Origin: Frankiales bacterium
GTDB taxonomy: Bacteria; Actinomycetota; Actinomycetes; Mycobacteriales; SCTD01
Direction: 5' to 3'
Assembly (NCBI GenBank): GCA_025464695.1
Contig: JAODNQ010000024.1
Location: 1-7,138, forward strand
Length of the DNA: 7,138 bases
Translations under genes and position numbers: made by a program
Shown here: positions 1 through 5,697 of the stretch, piece after piece
Layout: every line of letters begins with the position of its first letter
Position numbering within the stretch: the first letter of the stretch is position 1
The notes under the pieces: model-generated
Told to the model about the DNA's origin: nothing
Databases searched by the model: none
The model's input: only the letters and a program-made list of their open reading frames with translations

Positions 1-210
1 GGCGGTGCGGACGTCGGCCCGCCCGTCCTGCACCCGCACGACCAGGGTGGTGCCGCCGTCGACGGCGTCGCTGATGCGGAAGGCGTACGACGCGGGGTGG
101 CGCGCCGTCCAGACCTCGCGTGCGGCCGACAGGCGTCGTCCCGCGGCATCCCCGCCGCACCCCGCGAGCAGCCCGACGACGATCCCCAGCAGCAGTCCCT
201 CGCGCAGCAC
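1..210 (-). CDS. Lipoprotein, DUF6174-like, partial (C-terminus outside window)
   Basis: Seventy codons are visible from a GTG start, and the reading frame leaves the window at position 1. The N-terminus is a lipoprotein signal: a short start with Arg3, a hydrophobic stretch at residues 6-16, and the lipobox L15-A16-G17-C18. The mature protein should therefore be lipid-anchored at Cys18 on the outer face of the membrane. The visible mature part has a Trp followed by a Ser-Tyr-Ala-Phe strand (about residues 34-44) and a strand ending Val-Gln-Asp-Gly-Arg (about 60-64). This resembles the small secreted DUF6174 domain of actinobacteria, whose function is unknown. The start was chosen because no other in-frame ATG, GTG or TTG lies between it and an upstream stop. 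It begins 34 bp after the DUF1801 gene and is probably last, or near last, in the leftward operon. The lipoprotein call is firm; the family call is tentative. Confidence 0.72.
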   Translation of the reverse strand, partial: MLREGLLLGIVVGLLAGCGGDAAGRRLSAAREVWTARHPASYAFRISDAVDGGTTLVVRVQDGRADVRTA

Positions 211-244
211 GCGGGCGACTCTGGCACGACCCGCAGAACGGGGT

Positions 245-646
245 TCAGCCCTTGCGCCCCGCGGCGTTCAGGGTGGCGGCGGCGCGCAGCAGCTCGGCCA
301 GTGCGGCCTCGTCGAGCTGCTGCCCCTCGGTGATGTCGACGGCGCGCCGCACCTTGCCGTCGAGGCTCGAGGTGAACAGGCCGGCGGGGTCGTCCAGCGA
401 GGCGCCCTTGAAGAAGGTCAGCTTGACGGCCTTCTTGTAGGTCTCTGCCGTGCACAGGTCGCCCGAGCTCCCCCACACCGGGACGCCGTCGGGGTTGGTC
501 GGCTTGACCCACTTCCACTCCTCGACGACGTCGGGGACGGCCTCGTGCACGACGGCCCGCACCCGGGCGAGGACCTCGCCCCGCCAGTCGCCGAGCTCGC
601 GGACCTTGCGGTCGAACTTCTCCGAGGGGGCTTCGTCGTCGGCCAC
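245..646 (-). CDS. DUF1801 domain-containing protein
   Basis: This is a complete 133-residue cytoplasmic protein with a GTG start. An AGGAG box (654-658) lies 7 nt upstream of the start codon. The central region matches the DUF1801 family: a helix with Val-His-Glu-Ala-Val-Pro-Asp-Val (about 32-40), then Glu-Trp-Lys-Trp-Val-Lys-Pro, a Pro-Val-Trp-Gly strand and Lys-Leu-Thr-Phe-Phe-Lys-Gly (about 74-80). The length is normal for the family. Most members have no assigned role. One distant member, Bacillus subtilis YdhG/Fra, is described as a frataxin-like iron chaperone. That role cannot be transferred here from sequence alone, but it is notable beside two iron-dependent proteins. The gene starts 40 bp after the ferredoxin-like gene on the same strand, which fits one operon. 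No truncation or frameshift is seen. Confidence 0.88.
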   Translation of the reverse strand: MADDEAPSEKFDRKVRELGDWRGEVLARVRAVVHEAVPDVVEEWKWVKPTNPDGVPVWGSSGDLCTAETYKKAVKLTFFKGASLDDPAGLFTSSLDGKVRRAVDITEGQQLDEAALAELLRAAATLNAAGRKG

Positions 647-686
647 GGCAGATCTCCTGGTGAGCGGGGACGGCAGCCTCTCAGGG

Positions 687-1568
687 TCAGGTCAGCGACA
701 CCAGGGCCCACGACGGCGGGACCTTCTCCGGGTCGCCGCACGAGATGACGCGGGCCTCGCCGTCGCGGACGTACCGGACGACGACGTCGACCTGGGGCGC
801 GCCGTCGAGCAGCACGCGCCAGACGTCGGGCTCGAGCACCTCCTGCCGGACCAGGGCGAGGTCGTCCCGGTCGAGCCGCCCCGACGCCGCCCGGGCGAAG
901 TGCTGGGCCGCCTGCGCGGGGGAGGGGAGGCTGCTGCGTCCCCGGACGAGGCCGGCGGGCAGCGTCCCGGCCTCCAGCGCCTCGACGACGGCCACGACCT
1001 CGTCGGCCTCGACCCGTCCCACGTAGAGCCCCTCGGGGAGTGCCACGAGGTTCGGGGCGAACCGGTCGCCGCCGAGGTGGCTGCTCTCCCAGACCTGGCC
1101 CGGGCGGGCGGCCGACAGGGCGTGCGCGACGGGCCGGCCGCGGACCGCGCAGCAGCGGTCCTTCCGCCCGTGGGTGCACACCAGGTACAGCGGCTTGTCC
1201 ACGACGTCCCAGCCGTCGGGGTCGCGCCAGGGGGCGAGCTCGAGCAGCTCGGCGTCGTCGTCGACGTGCACCGCGCGCACCTGCTCCGACCCGGGCCGGC
1301 TGTCGACGGCGAACACCCACCGGCCCTGCTCGCCGACCTCCTCGTCGCGGTGGCGGCGCACGAGCAGCAGCCGGGCCGACCCGGCCGCGGCGAGCTCGGC
1401 CAGGGCGCGGGCGACGTGCAGCGCCATGCGCGAGCTCGGCACGCTCTCCGGCCCCCACGGGCCCGGGTGCTCGACGAGCAGCCAGCGCTCGACCCGGGAG
1501 GCCGTGGCGACGAGGGGCTCGTCGCGGGAGCGGGAGGTGTCGGAGCAGACGGGTGCGGCCGGGGTCAT
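687..1568 (-). CDS. Sucrase/ferredoxin-like (Apd1-type thioredoxin-fold) protein
   Basis: This 293-residue protein has the marks of the Suc_Fer-like family (PF06999). It has an N-terminal Cys8 segment followed by an Arg-Trp-Leu-Leu-Val-Glu-His-Pro-Gly-Pro-Trp-Gly motif (28-39). The core motif C131-T-H-G-R-K-D-R-C139-C140 and the strand Trp160-Glu-Ser-Ser-His164-Leu-Gly-Gly-Asp168-Arg-Phe follow. Yeast members Apd1 and Aim32 bind a [2Fe-2S] cluster through two Cys and two His on a thioredoxin-like domain. The bacterial proteins are largely uncharacterised and may carry electrons; no sucrase activity should be read into the name. Here the position expected for the second His is Asp168, so cluster binding is uncertain. 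The ATG overlaps the stop of the oxygenase gene by 4 bp (ATGA), implying coupled translation. It has no signal peptide or membrane segment and is probably cytoplasmic. Confidence 0.88.
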   Translation of the reverse strand: MTPAAPVCSDTSRSRDEPLVATASRVERWLLVEHPGPWGPESVPSSRMALHVARALAELAAAGSARLLLVRRHRDEEVGEQGRWVFAVDSRPGSEQVRAVHVDDDAELLELAPWRDPDGWDVVDKPLYLVCTHGRKDRCCAVRGRPVAHALSAARPGQVWESSHLGGDRFAPNLVALPEGLYVGRVEADEVVAVVEALEAGTLPAGLVRGRSSLPSPAQAAQHFARAASGRLDRDDLALVRQEVLEPDVWRVLLDGAPQVDVVVRYVRDGEARVISCGDPEKVPPSWALVSLT

Positions 1569-2779
1569 GCGGGGAGCAGAACACCCTCGCGCAGCAGCCG
1601 GCGCACGAGGACCACGGCGTCGTCGGCGTCGAGCTCACCGAGGGCCAGCTCGGACACGGTGGCCGGACCGGCCAGGGCACGGGCGAGCGCCTCCGCGCAG
1701 GAGGCCGGGACGTCGACGGTGCGGTCCGCGAGCCGCAGCCTGCTCCCGTCCAGCGTCACCGCCAGCCCCGCGCGGGGGCGGACCGCCGACGACGCCGACA
1801 GCCCCTGGACGGCCGCGGCCGTGGCGAGCAGGCGGACGGGCTCGGGCGGCACGGCGCCGGCCAGCCGGCGGTCGACGACGTCCGCGAGCAGCGACGGGTC
1901 GAGCCCCTCGAAGAACGCCGCCGCCTGCCGCAGCAGGTCGGGCAGCGACGCCGCCACCGAGCCGCGCGGCTGCACGGGCAGGGCGTCGCGGAACGCCTCC
2001 TCGCCCTTGGCCAGCGACAGCGCGTCCGACAGGACGTCGAACCAGGTGGTCGACAGGACCCCGACGGTCAGGTGCACGGAGTGCTCGTCGGTGGTCAGCG
2101 CGGCGTGCACGTAGCCGCGCGGGAGGTAGAGGCAGTCGCCGGCCTCGAGCTCGACGTCGAGCAGCGGCTCGGCGCCGTTGGGCACGAGGTCGCCGCCCGA
2201 GCGGGCCTGCGACGGCAGCGGCAGGCGCAGCACGGGCTCGTGCACGACCCAGCGCTTGCGGCCGGACACCTGCAGCACGAAGACGTCGTGGGTGTCGTGG
2301 TGGAAGTCGAAGCCCTGGGCGTCGCCGGCGGGGGTGACGTAGGCGTTGCACTGGGTCGCGTGGCCGAGCTCGGCCGCGAGCGCGCGGCAGAAGCGCCCGA
2401 CCGGCGGGTGCATCCGGTGCAGCGACTGCAGGACGAGGGTCGCGCCCGCGGCGTGCTGGGCGGCGAGCTTCCCGCTGTCCACGAGGTCGCCGATGCGGCG
2501 CGCTCCCGCCGTGGCGGTGCGGACCGGGAGGGGGAGGCCGCCGCCCTCGCGGACGGTGCGGAAGAAGGGCTCGCGCAGGGCGCGCTCACCGACCAGCTCG
2601 TCGACGTCGTCGACCGACAGCAGGTCGGTGAAGTCGCGGGGGAGCTCCTTCGCCCGGGTCAGCAGCGGGGTGCGCGACCAGTGCTCGGCGGCGAAGACGT
2701 CGGGCGGGACGGGGGTGCAGCGGGCGAGCGCCCCTCCCACGGGGAGGGGCGCCCGGCGCAGGTCGGGCTCGTCCGACAA
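1565..2779 (-). CDS. JmjC/cupin-fold Fe(II)/2-oxoglutarate oxygenase (ribosomal-oxygenase-like)
   Basis: The predicted protein is 404 residues from a TTG start, or 391 from GTG at 2738-2740. It resembles the JmjC proteins of the RoxA/YcfD group, which hydroxylate protein side chains using Fe(II), oxygen and 2-oxoglutarate. The iron triad is complete: H160-x-D162 in the strand [12 protein letters not shown], and His225 in Leu-Tyr-Leu-Pro-Arg-Gly-Tyr-Val-His. The Gly-Arg-Lys-Arg-Trp stretch (173-177) aligns with the equivalent part of YcfD. The C-terminal third (about 280-404) fits the helical and winged-helix region of the family. The substrate is unknown; YcfD acts on ribosomal protein L16, but the adjacent repetitive acidic protein is a candidate here. 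The start is uncertain because neither codon has a Shine-Dalgarno sequence. TTG gives an ordinary Met-Ser-Asp-Glu N-terminus 14 bp after the upstream stop. The frame is open further upstream to 3139, but that part is an out-of-frame image of the repeat gene. Confidence 0.87.
   Translation of the reverse strand: MSDEPDLRRAPLPVGGALARCTPVPPDVFAAEHWSRTPLLTRAKELPRDFTDLLSVDDVDELVGERALREPFFRTVREGGGLPLPVRTATAGARRIGDLVDSGKLAAQHAAGATLVLQSLHRMHPPVGRFCRALAAELGHATQCNAYVTPAGDAQGFDFHHDTHDVFVLQVSGRKRWVVHEPVLRLPLPSQARSGGDLVPNGAEPLLDVELEAGDCLYLPRGYVHAALTTDEHSVHLTVGVLSTTWFDVLSDALSLAKGEEAFRDALPVQPRGSVAASLPDLLRQAAAFFEGLDPSLLADVVDRRLAGAVPPEPVRLLATAAAVQGLSASSAVRPRAGLAVTLDGSRLRLADRTVDVPASCAEALARALAGPATVSELALGELDADDAVVLVRRLLREGVLLPA
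2728..2752 (-). promoter_or_regulatory. Perfect 11-bp GC-rich hairpin at the start of the oxygenase gene
   Basis: The arms GCGCCCCTCCC (2728-2738) and GGGAGGGGCGC (2742-2752) are exact reverse complements around a 3-nt loop. On the minus-strand transcript the hairpin follows the repeat gene stop by 41 nt. It lies over codons 10-18 of the oxygenase if translation starts at TTG 2779. If translation starts at GTG 2740, the start codon overlaps the loop. No U-run follows on either strand, so it is not a classical intrinsic terminator. It could act as an attenuator, a 3' stabiliser for the repeat-gene mRNA, or a block on oxygenase translation. The structure is seen in the sequence; the role is inferred. 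Confidence 0.6.
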
Positions 2780-2793
2780 GGGGGGTGTGCCGC

Positions 2794-3042
2794 TCAGGAG
2801 TCGCTGGCGTCGGCGTCGCCGCCGGAGCCCGGGTCGCTGCCCGCGGGGTCGCTGCCGGCCGGGTCCACCTGGGTCTCGTTGCTGTCGCCCTGGTCGGCGT
2901 CGCCGCCGCCGGAGCCCGGGTCGCTGCCCGCGGGGTCCACGCCGGCCGGGTCGACCTGGCGCTCGTTGCTGTCGCCCTGGTCGGCGTCGCCGCCGGGAGC
3001 GGTCATGGTCGTGGTGGTGATGTCCTCGTCGCGCAGCGTCAT
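2794..3042 (-). CDS. Small acidic tandem-repeat protein (candidate modified-peptide precursor)
   Basis: This 82-residue protein matches no family I recognise. GGAGG (3048-3052) lies 5 nt before the ATG, the best ribosome binding site in the leftward unit, so the gene is probably well expressed. Residues 1-16 form a Thr-rich leader-like segment containing Ile-Thr-Thr-Thr-Thr. They are followed by two 29-residue repeats (17-45 and 46-74, 27 of 29 identical) and a short tail rich in Asp and Ser. Each repeat opens [11 protein letters not shown] and closes with three pentamer-like units of the form DPAG-x, [10 protein letters not shown]. There are 20 acidic and 2 basic residues, and no Cys, Lys, His or aromatic residue, so it should be disordered. 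It heads the operon of a JmjC oxygenase. It may be the hydroxylation substrate or a RiPP-like precursor, or simply a low-complexity protein. The coding call is fairly strong; the role is inference. Confidence 0.8.
   Translation of the reverse strand: MTLRDEDITTTTMTAPGGDADQGDSNERQVDPAGVDPAGSDPGSGGGDADQGDSNETQVDPAGSDPAGSDPGSGGDADASDS
2821..2994. repeat. Two direct tandem copies of an 87-bp unit
   Basis: Unit one is 2821-2907 and unit two is 2908-2994. They are head to tail and differ at 6 of 87 positions. A partial third copy of the unit's end precedes them at about 2810-2820. The period is a multiple of three, so both copies stay in frame in the small acidic protein. Of the six differences, five fall in two codons (Arg28/Thr57 and Val35/Ser64) and one is a silent Val change. 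The near identity at silent sites suggests recent duplication or copy homogenisation. Confidence 0.93.
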
Positions 3043-3047
3043 GCAGA

Positions 3048-3052
3048 CCTCC
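3048..3052 (-). promoter_or_regulatory. Strong ribosome binding site of the repeat-protein gene
   Basis: GGAGG on the minus strand ends 5 nt before the ATG at 3040-3042. It decides the start: the same frame is open far upstream to 3804, but only as the antisense of menG. This site marks the real beginning of the gene. Confidence 0.85.
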
Positions 3053-3071
3053 AGGTAGGGGTGGTGCCGCC

Positions 3072-3099
3072 TGCGACCTTCCCCTGTCGTCCGGTCGCA
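3072..3099. promoter_or_regulatory. Interrupted inverted repeat in the divergent promoter gap
   Basis: TGCGACC (3072-3078) and GGTCGCA (3093-3099) are perfect 7-bp arms separated by 14 bp. Their centres are 21 bp apart, close to two DNA helical turns. They lie in the only gap between the divergent repeat-protein and menG units. The geometry suits a dimeric regulator, but a GC-rich chance dyad is possible and no regulator is encoded nearby. Confidence 0.35.
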
Positions 3100-3129
3100 C
3101 GCCACCCCGCCCCCTGCGAGACTGCAGGC

Positions 3130-3843
3130 ATGAGGGCACAGCTCGACAAGCAGCCGTCCGACGTCGCGGCGATGTTCGACGAGGTCGCCGCCAAGTACGA
3201 CCGCACCAACACCGTGCTGTCGCTCGGGCTCGACCGCACCTGGCGCACCGCGGTGAACGAGGCCCTCGACCTGCAGCCGGGGGAGCGGGTGCTCGACCTC
3301 GCCGCGGGCACCGCGACCAGCAGCGCCGCGCTGGCCCGCACCGGCGCCGACGTCGTCGGGTGCGACTTCTCGCTCGGCATGCTGCGGGTCGGCGCGGCGG
3401 CCGGCCACGAGGGCGTCGAGCTGGTCGCCGGTGACGCGCTGCGGCTGCCCTTCCGCGACGCCGCCTTCGACGCCGTCACCATCTCGTTCGGCCTGCGCAA
3501 CACCGCCGACCGCGACCTCGCGCTGCGCGAGCTGCTGCGGGTGACCCGGCCGGGCGGGCGGCTCGTCGTGTGCGAGTTCAGCTCCCCCACCTGGGCGCCG
3601 TTCCGCACGGTCTACGTGAACTACCTGATGCGGGCGCTCCCGGCGATCGCCACGAAGGTCAGCAGCGACCCGGCCGCCTACGTCTACCTGGCCGAGTCGA
3701 TCCGGGCCTGGCCGGTGCAGGCGGAGCTGGCGGGCGACCTCGCCGTGGCGGGCTGGGGACAGGTCGCCTGGCGCGACCTCACCGGCGGCATCGTGGCGCT
3801 GCACCGCGGGGTGCGACCGCTGTCGGAGACCGGCGCCGCCTGA
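3130..3843 (+). CDS. menG: Demethylmenaquinone methyltransferase
   Basis: This 237-residue class I methyltransferase of the UbiE/MenG family transfers a methyl group from S-adenosylmethionine to the ring of demethylmenaquinone, the last ring step in menaquinone synthesis. The first UbiE signature is Tyr23-[10 protein letters not shown], ending Trp-Arg near 39. The SAM-binding motif I is Val54-Leu-Asp-Leu-Ala-Ala-Gly-Thr. Ser119-Phe-Gly-Leu-Arg-Asn follows, and the second signature is around 137-153 (Arg-Val-Thr-Arg-Pro-Gly-Gly-Arg-Leu). The length is normal for actinobacteria. MenG is chosen over UbiE because the organism type and the neighbouring menaquinone-type reductase point to menaquinone. 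No Shine-Dalgarno sequence precedes the ATG, so it may be read from a leaderless mRNA. It is cytoplasmic or membrane-peripheral. It is separated from the next gene by a 95-bp gap holding a likely promoter and operator. Confidence 0.95.
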   Translation: MRAQLDKQPSDVAAMFDEVAAKYDRTNTVLSLGLDRTWRTAVNEALDLQPGERVLDLAAGTATSSAALARTGADVVGCDFSLGMLRVGAAAGHEGVELVAGDALRLPFRDAAFDAVTISFGLRNTADRDLALRELLRVTRPGGRLVVCEFSSPTWAPFRTVYVNYLMRALPAIATKVSSDPAAYVYLAESIRAWPVQAELAGDLAVAGWGQVAWRDLTGGIVALHRGVRPLSETGAA

Positions 3844-3868
3844 GCGTGCGGCCGCCTCCCGGCAGTCC

Positions 3869-3874
3869 TACACT
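3869..3874 (+). promoter_or_regulatory. Candidate -10 box for the reductase-nuo unit
   Basis: TACACT fits the TAnnnT pattern of actinobacterial -10 elements and is one of few such matches in this GC-rich gap. Transcription would start near 3881, inside the palindrome that follows. No TTGACA-like -35 box is seen at the usual distance, so the call is tentative. Confidence 0.4.
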
Positions 3875-3877
3875 CGC

Positions 3878-3895
3878 TCGTGAAAGCTTTCACAA
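3878..3895. promoter_or_regulatory. Predicted Rex operator
   Basis: TCGTGAAAGCTTTCACAA matches the Rex consensus TTGTGAANNNNTTCACAA at 13 of the 14 defined positions, differing only at position 2. The inner 14 bp are a perfect palindrome. Rex is a repressor that senses the NADH/NAD+ ratio and releases DNA when NADH is high. In Streptomyces coelicolor its targets include the nuo operon. The site overlaps the expected transcription start of the unit that runs into nuoABC, a position suited to repression. The sequence match is direct; binding and regulation are inferred. The rex gene is not in this window. Confidence 0.78.
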
Positions 3896-3938
3896 GCGCG
3901 GGGCCAGCCCGGGCAGAGGTCGAGAAGCGGCGGCGGGG

Positions 3939-5198
3939 ATGAGCACACAGGACGCGGACGTCGTCGTCGTCGGTGCCGGACCGGGCGGTGCGGCCACGGC
4001 CCACGCGCTCGCCCAGACCGGCCTCGACGTCCTGCTGCTCGAGAAGACCTCCTTCCCCCGCGAGAAGGTGTGCGGCGACGGCCTGACGCCCCGCGCGGTC
4101 AAGAGCCTGGTCGACATGGGCATCGACACCTCCGAGGCCAACGGCTTCATCCGCAACCACGGCCTGCGCATCCTCGGCGGCGGCATGCGGCTCGAGCTGC
4201 CCTGGCCGGAGCTCGCCAGCTACCCGCCGTACGGCCTCGTCCGCCCCCGGCTCGACTTCGACGAGCTCCTCGTCCGGCAGGCGCAGAAGGCCGGCGCCCG
4301 GCTGCAGGAGCACACGAACGTCACCGGCGCGGTCAAGGACGCCGCGGGTCGCGTGGTCGGCGTGACCGCGAAGGTCGGGCCGGAGCGCACCGAGACCACC
4401 TACCGCGCGCCGCTCGTCATCGCCGCCGACGGCGTCAGCGCCCGGCTGGCGCTCGGCGAGGGCATCGAGAAGCGCGACGACCGCCCCATGGGCGTGGCCG
4501 TCCGCCGTTACTTCACGAGCCCGCGGACCGACGACGACATGCTCGAGTCGTGGCTCGAGCTGCGCACGCCCGACGGCCAGCTGCTCCCCGGCTACGGCTG
4601 GGTGTTCGGCGTCGGCGACGGCACGAGCAACGTCGGGCTCGGCATCCTCAACACGACGACGGCGTGGCAGGACACCAACTACAAGGACCTGCTGGCCCGC
4701 TGGACCTCCTCGATGCCGCCGGAGTGGCAGTTCACCGAGGAGTTCGCCACGGGCCCGGTGCGCGGCGGGGCGCTGCCGATGGGCTTCAACCGGCAGCCGC
4801 ACTACACCCGCGGGCTCATGCTCGTCGGCGACGCCGGGGGCGCGGTCAACCCCTTCAACGGCGAGGGCATCGCCTACGCGATGGAGACCGGACGCCTCGC
4901 GGCCGAGGTCGCCGCGCAGGCGCTCGCCCGCCCCGAGGGGCCGCAGCGCGAGCAGGCCCTGCAGGCCTACCCGAGCGCCCTCAAGGCCCGCTACGGCGGC
5001 TACTACACGCTCGGCCGGGTCTTCGTGCACCTTATCGGCAACCCCGAGGTCATGCGGCTGGCCACCCAGCACGGCCTGCCCCGGCCGCTGCTGATGAAGT
5101 TCACCCTGAAGCTGCTCGCGAACCTCACCGACCCCCGCGGCGGCGACGCCCTCGACCGGCTCATCAACGGCCTCGCGAAGGTCGCGCCCGCCGCCTAG
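3939..5198 (+). CDS. menJ: Geranylgeranyl reductase family FAD protein, probable menaquinone tail reductase
   Basis: This 419-residue flavoprotein has the FAD-binding Rossmann motif Gly12-Ala-Gly-Pro-Gly-Gly17. It has the family hallmark Lys43-Val-Cys-Gly-Asp-Gly-Leu-Thr-Pro-Arg, and the second FAD motif Gly297-Asp-Ala-Gly-Gly-Ala-Val-Asn-Pro-Phe-Asn-Gly-Glu-Gly. Family members reduce double bonds in isoprenoid chains. The mycobacterial member MenJ saturates one double bond of the menaquinone side chain. Position between menG and nuoA makes the same role likely here, though reduction of other polyprenyl lipids remains possible. The C-terminal 60 residues are amphipathic and may associate with the membrane. 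The ATG was chosen because it directly precedes the FAD motif; a longer frame upstream is the alternate frame of menG. The ribosome binding site is weak. It is probably the first gene of the Rex-controlled unit. Confidence 0.9.
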   Translation: MSTQDADVVVVGAGPGGAATAHALAQTGLDVLLLEKTSFPREKVCGDGLTPRAVKSLVDMGIDTSEANGFIRNHGLRILGGGMRLELPWPELASYPPYGLVRPRLDFDELLVRQAQKAGARLQEHTNVTGAVKDAAGRVVGVTAKVGPERTETTYRAPLVIAADGVSARLALGEGIEKRDDRPMGVAVRRYFTSPRTDDDMLESWLELRTPDGQLLPGYGWVFGVGDGTSNVGLGILNTTTAWQDTNYKDLLARWTSSMPPEWQFTEEFATGPVRGGALPMGFNRQPHYTRGLMLVGDAGGAVNPFNGEGIAYAMETGRLAAEVAAQALARPEGPQREQALQAYPSALKARYGGYYTLGRVFVHLIGNPEVMRLATQHGLPRPLLMKFTLKLLANLTDPRGGDALDRLINGLAKVAPAA

Positions 5199-5294
5199 AC
5201 CCACCTCGTGAGGCCGTGACCCGCCCCACGTAGGCTGCTCCGTCGGGCCCAGGACCGCCGCCCGCACACCCCGATCCACCGCCGTACCGCTGCC

Positions 5295-5301
5295 AGGAGG
5301 A
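5295..5301 (+). promoter_or_regulatory. Ribosome binding site fixing the nuoA GTG start
   Basis: AGGAGGA ends 5 nt before the GTG at 5307 and decides this start. The remaining upstream gap (5199-5294) has a possible TAGGCT -10-like hexamer at 5231 without a clear -35 partner. An internal nuo promoter is therefore possible but not supported. Confidence 0.88.
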
Positions 5302-5306
5302 CTCCC

Positions 5307-5669
5307 GTGCTCGACAACTACGTGCCGGTGCTGATCCTGTTCGCCCTGGCCCTCGCCTTCGCGGGCGGCTCGGTCGGTGCGGCCAGCGTCACCGGCCCGA
5401 AGCGCTACAACCGGGCCAAGCGCGACGCCTACGAGTGCGGCATCGCCCCCACCCCGCAGCCCGTCGGCGGCGGCCGCTTCCCGATCAAGTTCTACTTGAC
5501 CGCGATGCTCTTCATCGTCTTCGACATCGAGATCGTCTTCCTGTACCCGTGGGCGGTCGCCTTCGACCAGCTCGGGGTGTTCGGTCTGGTCGAGATGTTC
5601 CTGTTCATCCTCACCGTCTTCGCCGCCTACGCCTACGTCTGGCGCCGCGGCGGGCTCGAGTGGGACTGA
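5307..5669 (+). CDS. nuoA: NADH-quinone oxidoreductase subunit A
   Basis: This 120-residue membrane subunit of respiratory complex I starts at GTG behind a strong ribosome binding site. Three membrane helices are visible at about residues 6-28, 62-86 and 91-112. The conserved loop holds Tyr42-Glu-Cys44-Gly, and the second helix holds Phe-Asp73-Ile-Glu75-Ile-Val-Phe-Leu-Tyr-Pro-Trp. These are the acidic and cysteine residues typical of NuoA/ND3, which lies at the junction of the quinone site and the proton channels. The length is normal for actinobacteria. It is followed 28 bp later by nuoB, as in the usual nuoA-N order, and it would reduce the menaquinone finished by the upstream enzymes. Confidence 0.97.
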   Translation: MLDNYVPVLILFALALAFAGGSVGAASVTGPKRYNRAKRDAYECGIAPTPQPVGGGRFPIKFYLTAMLFIVFDIEIVFLYPWAVAFDQLGVFGLVEMFLFILTVFAAYAYVWRRGGLEWD

Positions 5670-5697
5670 TGCACGCCTACCTGAAGGACGTCTAGAC

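Noticed and set aside
687..1568. Naming the protein a sucrase from the family label
   Set aside because: The label is historical. The motifs are those of a thioredoxin-like ferredoxin, and there is no glycoside hydrolase signature.
450..2114. A 554-codon open frame on the plus strand opposite the DUF1801, ferredoxin-like and oxygenase genes
   Set aside because: It has low-complexity composition and no recognisable motif, while the minus strand carries clear families over the whole span.
2728..2752. Calling the 11-bp hairpin an intrinsic terminator
   Set aside because: No T-run follows the stem on either strand, and coding sequence on the same strand continues directly downstream.
2794..3042. 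EF-hand or RTX-type calcium-binding repeats in the acidic protein
   Set aside because: The Asp-x-Asp-x-Gly-Asp spacing lacks the Gly at loop position 6 and the acidic residue at position 12 of an EF-hand. The Gly-Gly-x-Gly-x-Asp periodicity of RTX is also absent.
2780..3139. N-terminal extension of the oxygenase frame up to 3139
   Set aside because: The added residues are an Arg/Gly/Pro-rich, out-of-frame reading of the tandem repeats and leader. The frame with the strong ribosome binding site is the acidic repeat gene.
5204..5213. CCTCGTGAGG short palindrome after the reductase gene as a second Rex-like site
   Set aside because: It is only 4-bp arms with a 2-bp centre, lacks the TTCACAA half-site, and is easily expected by chance in GC-rich DNA.
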